Assembly (NCBI RefSeq): GCF_000716675.1
Contig: NZ_JNXT01000003.1
Location: 186,001-250,000, forward strand
Direction of reading: 5' to 3'
DNA from: Streptomyces alboflavus
GTDB lineage: Bacteria > Actinomycetota > Actinomycetes > Streptomycetales > Streptomycetaceae
Length of the DNA: 64,000 bases
Under the pieces are notes generated by a model. It saw only the letters and a program-made list of their open reading frames with translations, did not search any database and was not told the origin of the DNA. Position 1 is the first letter of the stretch. Every line of letters begins with the position of its first letter. The translations under genes were made by a program, and so were the position numbers. This document shows positions 7,018-13,744 of this stretch, piece by piece.

Positions 7018-8421
7018 TCAGGCGCCGAACCACACCGTGGTGGCGTTGCAGAACTCCTTGATGCCGTGGCCCGCCAGCTCACGGCCGTACCCGGAGCGCC
7101 TGACGCCGCCGAACGGGAACGCCGGGTGCGAGGCGGTCATGCCGTTGAAGAAGACGCCTCCTGCCTGGAGATCGCGTACGAAACGCTCCTGTTCGGCCGG
7201 GTCGTCGGTCCAGGCGTTGGAACTCAGGCCGAAGGACGTGTCGTTGGCGACGGACACCGCCTCGTCCAGGTCCGCGACCCGGTAGACGGTGGCCACGGGG
7301 CCGAAGGTCTCCTCGCGGTGGATCCGCATGTCGGGGGTGATGCCGGACAGCACGGTCGGCTCGTAGAAGTATCCCTCGCTCATCCGCTGGTCGAGCCCCT
7401 TGGGCCGCTGTCCGCCGCAGTGCGTGACGGCGCCACGGCGCACGGCGTCCTCGACAAGTTCCTCCAGGTCGGCCCGGCCCTGCGCGCTGGACAGCGGGCC
7501 CACGTCGGTGCCCTCGGCCAGCGGGTCGCCGACGGTCAGCTCCCGCATGCCCGCGGTGAACCGGTCGAGGAACGCGTCGTGGACGTCGGTATGCACGATG
7601 AACCGCTTGGCGGCGATGCAGGACTGGCCCGCGTTCTGCACGCGCGCCGTGACGGCGGTACGCGCGGCGGCGTCCACGTCGGCCGACGGCATCACGACGA
7701 ACGGATCGCTGCCGCCAAGCTCCAGGACGGTCTTCTTGATCTCGTCCCCGGCGACCGAGGCGACGGCCCGGCCCGCGCCCTCGCTGCCGGTGAGCGTGGC
7801 GGCGGCGACACGCGGATCGCGCAGGACGTCCTCGACGGCGCCGGAACCGATGAGCAGCGTCTGGAAGCAGCCCTCGTCGAAGCCCGCGCGGCGGAAGAGG
7901 TCGGCCAGGTACAAGGCGGTCTGCGGCACGTTCGAGGCGTGTTTGAGCAGTCCGACGTTGCCCGCCATCAGGGCGGGTGCGGCGAACCGCACGACCTGCC
8001 AGAGCGGGAAGTTCCACGGCATCACGGCGAGGACCACACCGACCGGCCGGTAGCGCACGAACACCTTGGCCGCGCCGGAGTCGCGCACGTCCTCGTCGTC
8101 GGGGTACTCGTCGGCCAGCAGCTCCTCGGCGTGGTCGGCGTACCAGCGCATGGTCTTGGCGCACTTCCCGGCCTCGGCGCGGGCGGCCGCGATTGGCTTG
8201 CCCATCTCCGTGGTCATGGTGCGCGCGACGGCGTCCGTGTCCTCGTCGAGGAGGTCGGCGGCGCGGCGCAGGAGGGCGGCGCGGTCGGCGAAGGAGGTGG
8301 TGCGGTAGTGCTCGAAGGTCACCGCCGCCCGGGCGAGGCACACTTCGACGTCCTCGGTATCCAGTGGTGCGAAGGTCCGCTCGGTCTCACCGGTCGCCGG
8401 ATTCACCGTTGCGATGGGCAT
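7018..8421 (-). CDS. NAD(P)-dependent aldehyde dehydrogenase, succinate-semialdehyde dehydrogenase type
   Basis: 467 residues from ATG 8419-8421 with AGGAGGG upstream; this start matches the short N-terminus MPIATVNPATGE of the SSADH group. Catalytic residues are all visible: Asn in PWNFP (about 137), Glu in LELGGSDPF (about 234) and the nucleophile Cys in NAGQSCIAAKR (about 268). The EETFGPV cofactor motif is near the C-terminus. Oxidises succinic semialdehyde or a similar small aldehyde in the cytoplasm. Likely transcribed ahead of the PHP gene. Confidence 0.9.
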   Translation of the reverse strand: MPIATVNPATGETERTFAPLDTEDVEVCLARAAVTFEHYRTTSFADRAALLRRAADLLDEDTDAVARTMTTEMGKPIAAARAEAGKCAKTMRWYADHAEELLADEYPDDEDVRDSGAAKVFVRYRPVGVVLAVMPWNFPLWQVVRFAAPALMAGNVGLLKHASNVPQTALYLADLFRRAGFDEGCFQTLLIGSGAVEDVLRDPRVAAATLTGSEGAGRAVASVAGDEIKKTVLELGGSDPFVVMPSADVDAAARTAVTARVQNAGQSCIAAKRFIVHTDVHDAFLDRFTAGMRELTVGDPLAEGTDVGPLSSAQGRADLEELVEDAVRRGAVTHCGGQRPKGLDQRMSEGYFYEPTVLSGITPDMRIHREETFGPVATVYRVADLDEAVSVANDTSFGLSSNAWTDDPAEQERFVRDLQAGGVFFNGMTASHPAFPFGGVRRSGYGRELAGHGIKEFCNATTVWFGA

Positions 8422-8524
8422 ACGCCTGCCCTCCTGGTAGGTCTCACCCGATGCTTCGACCTTGTCGCGTCGGGCGTGCGGGCGCAACGCGGAGGGCGCG
8501 GCGGGCCCGGGGCGGCCCGCGGGG

Positions 8525-9115
8525 TCAGGGTCTCCCGGGGGTGTCCGGAGCGAGGAGTCTCAGCAGCCCGGAGTGGAGGGCCGCGGTGGCGTCGTCGGCG
8601 GGTACGCGGCCGGCCCGGATCTCCTCCACCGTGGCATGGCTCAGTGCGATCACGGCCGCCACCTGCCAGGAGAGCGCGGGCTCCGGGTCGAACTCGCCGC
8701 CGGCACGCCCGCGTCGAAGGACGCGCGCGATCCGGTCGGCGATCGGCCGGTGGCGAGCCCGGTCCTCCTCGGGCGGCGCCGGACGGGCTCCGAGGTGCAC
8801 CAGCGCCGGGTACGCCCCGGCGGTGCGCCGGGCCGCGTCGAGCAGCCGGACGAGCGCGTCCGGCGCCGGGCCCTCGTCGGCGCGCACGGCGTCCATCGCC
8901 TCCGCCACCCGCTCCGTCACGCGGTCGACGACCGCCGTGAGCAGGTCGTCCCGGGAGGAGAAGTGGGCGTAGACGGTCTGCCGGGTGACTCCGGCGGCGG
9001 TCGCGACGGCGGCCATGCCCGCGTCGGGGCGCTCGCCGAGGAGCTGGACGGCCGCGTCGAGGACGGCGGCACGACTGCGTTCGGCGTCGGCGCGGCGCCG
9101 TGGAGGAGAACTCAA
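8525..9115 (-). CDS. TetR-family repressor
   Basis: 196 residues from TTG 9113-9115, the only sensible start in frame. The HTH lies at about residues 20-60 (MAAVATAAGVTRQTVYAHFSSRDDLL), followed by the helical ligand domain. No strong ribosome site precedes the TTG, and the start lies inside the operator region, so translation may be close to leaderless. It is divergent from the NTF2-like gene at 9252 and is probably autoregulatory through the repeats at 9114-9171. Confidence 0.85.
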   Translation of the reverse strand: MSSPPRRRADAERSRAAVLDAAVQLLGERPDAGMAAVATAAGVTRQTVYAHFSSRDDLLTAVVDRVTERVAEAMDAVRADEGPAPDALVRLLDAARRTAGAYPALVHLGARPAPPEEDRARHRPIADRIARVLRRGRAGGEFDPEPALSWQVAAVIALSHATVEEIRAGRVPADDATAALHSGLLRLLAPDTPGRP

Positions 9116-9171
9116 CTCTTACACCTTGTCAAAGTTGCCGGGCGCTTCATATCTTACAGGCTGTAAGAGTT
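9114..9171. promoter_or_regulatory. Double TetR operator
   Basis: A perfect palindrome TCTTACA-GGC-TGTAAGA lies at 9152-9168. A second, weaker copy TCTTACA-CCT-TGTCAAA lies at 9117-9133, exactly 35 bp away. The outer arms also pair as AACTCTTACA (9114-9123) and TGTAAGAGTT (9162-9171). The spacing and position between the divergent TetR and NTF2-like genes fit two-dimer repression. The TetR start codon lies within the proximal copy. Confidence 0.7.
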
Positions 9172-9251
9172 GGCGGGGTGGTGGTGCGCGGGCCGCCCTG
9201 CCGTGCCGCGCCCGGAGGAGGCGCCCTGCCGCGCATCCGGGGAGGACAACC

Positions 9252-9680
9252 GTGAAGCCGCTGGCCGAGAGTACGCCCGAGCAGTTCATCACCGACTTCT
9301 TCACCACGTTCCACGAGCAGGTCGTGCGGGGCGACCACGACCCGGCCCCGGCCATGGCCCGCTTCTACGCGCCCGACATCGTGATGGTGAGCGACGGCAT
9401 CCGCCTGGACTGGGACAAGCTCCTCGCCCATATCCGCCCCGTGCGCAAGAACCTGGCGCCGGACGACGAGGCCCGGTTCGAGGTGCACGAGGCCATCGCG
9501 GACGGCGACCGGATCGCGGCACGCCTCACCATCCACGCGGCGACGCGCAAGAAGCGGATCGCGACGGAGGTCGTGGCGTTCTACACCTTCACGCCGGACG
9601 GCCGGATGGCCGAGTCCCACGGCTGCACCCGGATCGTCGCCGACACGCCGACGGCTCCTGAACCCGAGCGGCGGGAGTAG
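9252..9680 (+). CDS. SnoaL/NTF2-like protein, 142 residues
   Basis: GTG 9252 follows GGGGAGG at an ideal distance. The sequence has the cone-shaped alpha+beta fold signature: an N-terminal helix with ITDFFTTFHEQVV, MARFYAPDIVMVSDG, then beta-strands with IHAATRKKRIATEVVAFYTF and a closing strand with ESHGCTRIV. Family members are isomerases, polyketide cyclases or small-molecule binders. Substrate unknown. It is the probable target of the divergent TetR. Confidence 0.75.
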   Translation: MKPLAESTPEQFITDFFTTFHEQVVRGDHDPAPAMARFYAPDIVMVSDGIRLDWDKLLAHIRPVRKNLAPDDEARFEVHEAIADGDRIAARLTIHAATRKKRIATEVVAFYTFTPDGRMAESHGCTRIVADTPTAPEPERRE

Positions 9681-9698
9681 CCGGAGGGGGGCGAGGGT

Positions 9699-9730
9699 GC
9701 GCCCGCCGCCGGGGAACCGGCTGCGGGCGC
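9699..9730. terminator. Hairpin between convergent genes
   Basis: GCGCCCGC (9699-9706) pairs with GCGGGCGC (9723-9730); an inner CCGG/CCGG pair extends the stem. It lies between the NTF2-like stop and the small secreted protein stop and could end transcription from both sides. Confidence 0.55.
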
Positions 9731-9752
9731 TCGCGCTGTCCGTGTGCGGGCG

Positions 9753-10016
9753 TCAGACGCGGTAGATGTACAACGCGTACTGGTTGTGCGCGGTCTGGGA
9801 GCAGGTGTAGTTGGACGCTCCGGCGTTCTGGACCGCCCACTGGCCCGCGTGGTGGCAACTGGCCGGATCCGCGTACGTACCCCAGGGGATCCACGCCGTC
9901 GGACGGATGGTCGCGGCCGACACCGTGTCGGCCTGGGCCGCCGGAGCGGCCAGTACTCCGGCGCCGGCGATGGCCGCGGCGGCGCCCGCGGTGGCGAGCA
10001 GCTTGCGCAGGGGCAT
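9753..10016 (-). CDS. Small secreted protein, 87 residues
   Basis: ATG 10014-10016 follows AGGGAGGG. A clear Sec signal peptide (MPLRKLLATAGAAAAIAGAG, cleavage near APAAQA-DT) leaves a mature protein of about 57 residues. It has two cysteines, at SCHHAG and YTCSQ, which can form one disulfide, and ends in a Tyr-rich strand NQYALYIYRV. This type of short, one-disulfide exported protein is common in Streptomyces but unnamed. Function unknown. Confidence 0.7.
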   Translation of the reverse strand: MPLRKLLATAGAAAAIAGAGVLAAPAAQADTVSAATIRPTAWIPWGTYADPASCHHAGQWAVQNAGASNYTCSQTAHNQYALYIYRV

Positions 10017-10139
10017 GACGGTGAGCCCTCCCTTTGTGGTCAGGTGCCGACGGGGCCCGTGCACCGTCGGCTGAAGGGAGACTGGTCCAGACCTGTTGGG
10101 CCGGGCAACGGGAAGTGCGTATTCCGTGGTGAATTGACT

Positions 10140-10153
10140 GATATCCGGATATC
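10140..10153. promoter_or_regulatory. 14-bp palindrome in a 385-bp divergent gap
   Basis: GATATCCGGATATC is a perfect palindrome in the gap 10017-10401 between the secreted protein and the SRPBCC gene. The AT-richer stretch around it (10120-10175) is the likely promoter zone. Nothing else in the gap looks like a gene; both flanking genes start from it. Confidence 0.4.
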
Positions 10154-10401
10154 GCGGCTGATTATGTGCGCATCACGTGAAGGGGTACGGGGCGTCTCGC
10201 GCCGGACAGGGGTCGCGGGTGCCACGGCAGGCCGCCGTCGGCGTGTGATTCCGGTCAGGTCTGGACCATCCCACACCGGGGGTGGTGGTCGGGAGGGCCC
10301 CGACCGATGAGTTCCGCGGCACCGAGCCGTCTGCATGGTGGGCACGTCCCCTCGCGCCTGCGGCAGGGGGGGAGGACGAGACGACAAGGAGCGTGCACAC
10401 C

Positions 10402-10896
10402 ATGGCCGAGGAGAACGTGAGCGCCACCCTCACGATCGCCGTGCCGATCGCGGGGGTGTTCGCGGTCCTCGCGGACCCGACGACCCATGCCGCGATCGAC
10501 GGCACCGGCTGGGTCCAGGAACCCGTCGACCGGGCGCGGTTGAGCGAGGTGGGGCAGATCTTCCGGATGGACATGTACCACCCCGGCCACCCCGACGGCG
10601 ACTACCAGGTGGCCAACAAGGTCCACGTCCTCGACCCGCCGCACGCCATCGGCTGGCTGACGGGGTACGACCCCAAGGGCGACGGCCACCTGGAGTTCGG
10701 GGGCTGGTTCTGGCGCTACGACCTGACGCCGCTTCGCCCGTCCGCGACCGAGGTCACGCTCACCTACGACTGGTCGGCGGTCCCGCAGTCCGTCCGCGAG
10801 TACCTCGAGTTCCCGCCGTTCGGCCCCGAACACCTCACCAACTCGCTGGCCCACCTGGCCGAGCTCGCGTCCGTATCGGGGCGAAACGGGGCATAA
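10402..10896 (+). CDS. SRPBCC-family protein (polyketide cyclase/dehydrase type)
   Basis: 164 residues from ATG 10402, ten bases after AAGGAG; GTG 10393 is too close to that site. The pattern VSATLTIAVPIAGVFAVLAD, then a central WLTGYDP and WRYDLTPL and the long C-terminal helix NSLAHLAELA is the START/Bet v1-like helix-grip fold that forms a hydrophobic pocket. Members bind or cyclise lipids and polyketides. No biosynthetic neighbours, so the ligand is unknown. Confidence 0.75.
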   Translation: MAEENVSATLTIAVPIAGVFAVLADPTTHAAIDGTGWVQEPVDRARLSEVGQIFRMDMYHPGHPDGDYQVANKVHVLDPPHAIGWLTGYDPKGDGHLEFGGWFWRYDLTPLRPSATEVTLTYDWSAVPQSVREYLEFPPFGPEHLTNSLAHLAELASVSGRNGA

Positions 10897-11035
10897 GGAT
10901 GGCGCATGCTGTCCCGGACACGTCCCGGACAGATCATCCCGTGCCTCAAGGCGCCCTTCCCTCCAGCCTGATGGCAGCGCCCCCTCCCCGGGGTGCGCAC
11001 CCCACCATCACGGCGCACCAGAGGGAGGCATCCGC

Positions 11036-12019
11036 ATGGCCCGAACGCTCCGGCCGCACCGCGCGGTGCTGGACGAGATCGCGGGACTGTGGCACGTTCC
11101 GGCGCTGCGGTCCGCCGGGCCGCCGCGATTACGGGCGGGCCTTCGGGCCCTGCACCTCGGCGGCGTGTGGGTCGCGGCCCTGGCGTGCCCACCGACCAGT
11201 TTCGCCCGCACCGTGCGGCTCATCCACCGCTACGACCCCCAGGTCTGCCACGTGCTCCACATGCGCAGAGGCCAGGCCACCCTCGACACCGGGCGGCGCC
11301 GCACCCGCGTCGGCGCCGGGCAGATGGTGCTGATGGACAGCTCCCGGCCCTACAGCGGGCAGTTCGACGGCCCCACCGGAGCCCATTCCTTCGTGATCGT
11401 CCAATTCTCGCGCGCCGTCCTGCAGTTGCCGCCGCGCAGCGTGCAGCGGCTCCACGTCGCTCCCGTCCCCCTCGGTCCCGGCATGGGCGTCGCGCTGTCG
11501 CGCTGGCTGTCCGACATCACGGCCCGCGCGCACGAATTCGCCCAGGCCGACGGCCCGTTCCTCACCGACGTCACCACGAGCCTGATCGCCTCCGTGCTCC
11601 GCGGCGCCGCCAGCCCCGACGACGCCCTGCTCCCCGAGGACCGCAGACAAGCCCTCCGCACGCAGATCCGGCAGTTCGTCCGACGCCACCTCGCCGACCC
11701 CCTCACCCCCGACGACATCGCGGCGGCCCACCAGATGTCCCGGCGCACCCTCTACAGCCTCTTCGAGGAGGACGGCCTCACCGTGGCCGCCTGGATCCGG
11801 CAGGAACGGCTCGAACGGTGCCGGCGTGACCTCGCCGACCCGCGGCTCGCGGGGCAGCCGATCCACTCCATCGCCGCACGCTGGGGCTTCCCCGACAAGG
11901 CGCACTTCAGCCGGGCGTTCCGGTCCGCGTACGGCACCGCGCCGCGCGACTTCCGGCGCCGGGCGACGTCGCACGCATCGACAACCACCCTGCGCCCGGG
12001 AACAACGACAGCCCCGTAG
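11036..12019 (+). CDS. AraC-family transcriptional regulator
   Basis: 327 residues from ATG 11036 behind GGGAGG. The N-terminal 190 residues form a cupin-like AraC_binding_2 (FeaR-like) domain; the C-terminal about 205-310 holds two HTHs, the first with LTPDDIAAAHQMSRRTLYSLF and the second with IHSIAARWGFPDKAHFSRAF, followed by YGTAPRDFRR. It ends 64 bp before the cysteine-rich peptide gene on the same strand, so it is the natural candidate activator of that cluster, possibly responding to a small ligand. Confidence 0.9.
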   Translation: MARTLRPHRAVLDEIAGLWHVPALRSAGPPRLRAGLRALHLGGVWVAALACPPTSFARTVRLIHRYDPQVCHVLHMRRGQATLDTGRRRTRVGAGQMVLMDSSRPYSGQFDGPTGAHSFVIVQFSRAVLQLPPRSVQRLHVAPVPLGPGMGVALSRWLSDITARAHEFAQADGPFLTDVTTSLIASVLRGAASPDDALLPEDRRQALRTQIRQFVRRHLADPLTPDDIAAAHQMSRRTLYSLFEEDGLTVAAWIRQERLERCRRDLADPRLAGQPIHSIAARWGFPDKAHFSRAFRSAYGTAPRDFRRRATSHASTTTLRPGTTTAP

Positions 12020-12083
12020 CCGTGCCCGCACTCTCGTGGCAGGGGCATCTGCACGGTGCCCCACGACCCCTAAGGAGCGAGAC

Positions 12084-12317
12084 ATGTTCCGAAAGCTCGA
12101 AGGGCTGGGCAGCAGGATGCTGGACCGCCTGGTGCCCACGGTGGAGGCGTCCGCCGCGGAGGCCGCGTGCACGTGTCGCGAGTGTGTGCAGGGCGGCCCC
12201 ACGTCCGGCTGCGCGTCGACCGGGCACCGCTGGTACAGGAAGCGGCCGTGCGGCGGCGGCCCCTGGATCTTCGACCGCTGCGCCAACTGCACCCCCGGCT
12301 CAGGGACGTGCGCCTGA
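12084..12317 (+). CDS. Cysteine-rich precursor-like peptide, 77 residues
   Basis: ATG 12084 has a strong AAGGAG six bases upstream. Residues 1-27 form an amphipathic, non-hydrophobic leader (MFRKLEGLGSRMLDRLVPTV, then EASAAEA) with two Ala-X-Ala sites at 22-24 and 25-27. The remaining about 50 residues are Gly/Cys-rich with eight cysteines (29, 31, 34, 43, 56, 66, 69, 76), two tryptophans and a basic HRWYRKR patch. Eight cysteines allow four disulfides. The next genes encode a MauE-like protein, a thioredoxin, an exporter and a signal peptidase, which fits an oxidised, exported and processed peptide. I know no named family for it; bacteriocin, signal or structural roles are all possible. Confidence 0.75.
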   Translation: MFRKLEGLGSRMLDRLVPTVEASAAEAACTCRECVQGGPTSGCASTGHRWYRKRPCGGGPWIFDRCANCTPGSGTCA

Positions 12318-12340
12318 CATCGGGCTGTCCCGTCGTGACC

Positions 12341-12372
12341 GCCGTGCGGTGGGTGCCCGCCCACCGCACGGC
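12341..12372 (+). terminator. Strong hairpin after the precursor peptide (attenuator-like)
   Basis: GCCGTGCGGTGGG (12341-12353) and CCCACCGCACGGC (12360-12372) form a perfect 13-bp stem with a six-base loop, 23 bp after the peptide stop and 81 bp before the MauE start. No U-run follows. Such hairpins after precursor genes usually stabilise or overproduce the precursor message relative to the processing genes downstream. Confidence 0.65.
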
Positions 12373-12453
12373 TCCCTCCCGCCACGCGAGCCCCGCGCCC
12401 ACGACGCCGTGGCCACCGGCTCGCCCGACCCCCGCGCCCTCGGAGGACGACCC

Positions 12454-13146
12454 ATGGAGTACCTGATCGCGGGAGCCCGCGCACTGCTGGGGCTGGTGTT
12501 CCTGGTGTCCGTCGTCGGCAAGGTCGCCGGCGGGGCGAAGGACGGGGCGAAGGACGGGGCGAAGGACGGGGCGAAGGACGGGGCGAAGGACGGGGCGCGG
12601 GGCGGGGCGAAGGGCCGGGCGCGGCGTGGGGGCAAGGACGGGGCGACACGGAGTGGGGCCAGAGGCGCCGCCTTCGCCGCCTTCCTCGCCTCCGTCCGGT
12701 CCCTCCGCGTCGTGCCGCCCGCCCTCGTCCGCCCGGTCGCCGTGACCGTCATCGCCGGGGAAGCGGCCGTGTGCGTGCTCCTTGCCGCACCGGCGCGGGG
12801 CGCCACGACGGCCGGACTCCTCGTCGCCGCCGCCCTCTTGGCGGCCTTCACCGTGGGCGTCGCGGCGGCCCTGCGCCGGGGAGTCACCGCCCCCTGCCGC
12901 TGCTTCGGCGCTTCCTCGACCCCGCTCGGCACCCTCCACCTCGTACGCAACACCGTGCTCTGCGCCCTCGCGCTGGCCGGGGCACTCGCCGCACCGACGG
13001 CAGAGAGCGTTCCGCCGGGCGGTGCGCTGGTGGCCGGGGGCGCGGGGCTCGTCGCCGGAGCCCTCGTCACCCAGCTCGACCACCTCCTCGCCCTCTTCCG
13101 GCCACTGCCCGCGACCCCGCGCACCGCGGGCTCGCACGCCCACTGA
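12454..13146 (+). CDS. MauE/DoxX-like redox membrane protein with a GAKD repeat insertion
   Basis: 230 residues from ATG 12454 behind GGAGG. There are four membrane helices: about 5-25, 92-112, 117-140 and 165-185, plus a hydrophobic segment near 190-207. The motif APCRCFGASS (Cys148 and Cys150) is the hallmark Cys-X-Cys-Phe-Gly of MauE proteins, which with MauD support disulfide formation in the methylamine dehydrogenase small subunit. Residues 27-52 are an in-frame run of Gly-Ala-Lys-Asp repeats absent from normal MauE, in the loop after helix 1. Here it probably feeds electrons or oxidising power to the thioredoxin encoded next, to oxidise the cysteine-rich peptide. Confidence 0.75.
   Translation: MEYLIAGARALLGLVFLVSVVGKVAGGAKDGAKDGAKDGAKDGAKDGARGGAKGRARRGGKDGATRSGARGAAFAAFLASVRSLRVVPPALVRPVAVTVIAGEAAVCVLLAAPARGATTAGLLVAAALLAAFTVGVAAALRRGVTAPCRCFGASSTPLGTLHLVRNTVLCALALAGALAAPTAESVPPGGALVAGGAGLVAGALVTQLDHLLALFRPLPATPRTAGSHAH
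12532..12615 (+). repeat. 12-bp minisatellite inside the MauE-like gene
   Basis: Five perfect copies of GGGGCGAAGGAC (12532-12591) are followed by two degenerate copies (12592-12615). Each unit encodes Gly-Ala-Lys-Asp, so copy-number change keeps the frame and alters the length of a charged loop after the first membrane helix. Confidence 0.9.
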
Positions 13147-13201
13147 GCCGACCCGCACGCCCGCCGCCCCCGCACGCCCACCAAGGAGCCAAGGAGCCGT
13201 C

Positions 13202-13744
13202 ATGCCCGTCCTGTCCGCCGCTGTGACCCTCGTCGGAATCCTCTGCGCGCTGAACCTGGTCCTCACCCTCGGTGTCGTCAAACGGCTGCGGGAGCACACC
13301 CAGTTGCTCGCCGCCGCGCGGGGAGAGCCGTCCCAGCTCGAAGTGGGCGAAGAGGTGGGAGAGTTCGACACGACGAGCACCCTCGGGGAACCCCTGGTGC
13401 GCGACCTGCTTTCCGGTCCCGTCCTGTTCGGCTTCTTCTCCCCGACCTGCGAGCCCTGCCGGGACAAGCTGCCCCGCTTCGTCGAGTACGCGCGGCAGGA
13501 GCCGGGCGGCCGCTCCTCGGTGATCGCCACCGTCGTCGGCGACGCCGACGGGGCCGCCGCGTTCGTGGCCGAGCTGAGCGGCGTCGCACACGTCGTCGTC
13601 GAGGAGTCCGGCGGCGCCCTCGCCACCGCGTTCCGGATCCGGGCCCTGCCGAGCGTCCTGCGCGCCGACCGTGACGCCGAGGGCCGGTACGCCGTCGTGG
13701 ACGACGACGTGACGCTGGCCCGCCCGGCCGACCTGCCCGCGTGA
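13202..13744 (+). CDS. Membrane-anchored TlpA/MauD-like thioredoxin
   Basis: 180 residues from ATG 13202. One N-terminal helix (about 5-26) anchors a thioredoxin fold outside the membrane; the active site is SPTCEPC (Cys83, Cys86) and a later IRALPSVL gives the cis-proline. The layout matches MauD, the partner of MauE. Gene order, MauE then MauD 55 bp later, is the same as in methylamine utilisation operons, but no dehydrogenase gene is present. Likely role is making or reshuffling disulfides of the peptide at 12084. Its stop overlaps the ABC gene start (GTGA). Confidence 0.85.
   Translation: MPVLSAAVTLVGILCALNLVLTLGVVKRLREHTQLLAAARGEPSQLEVGEEVGEFDTTSTLGEPLVRDLLSGPVLFGFFSPTCEPCRDKLPRFVEYARQEPGGRSSVIATVVGDADGAAAFVAELSGVAHVVVEESGGALATAFRIRALPSVLRADRDAEGRYAVVDDDVTLARPADLPA

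Noticed and set aside
12084..12317. The cysteine-rich peptide as a methylamine dehydrogenase small subunit with tryptophan tryptophylquinone
   Set aside because: Two Trp and many Cys invite the idea, but it is too short, has no Tat leader, and no large subunit or MauG is nearby; only the MauE/MauD helper logic is shared.
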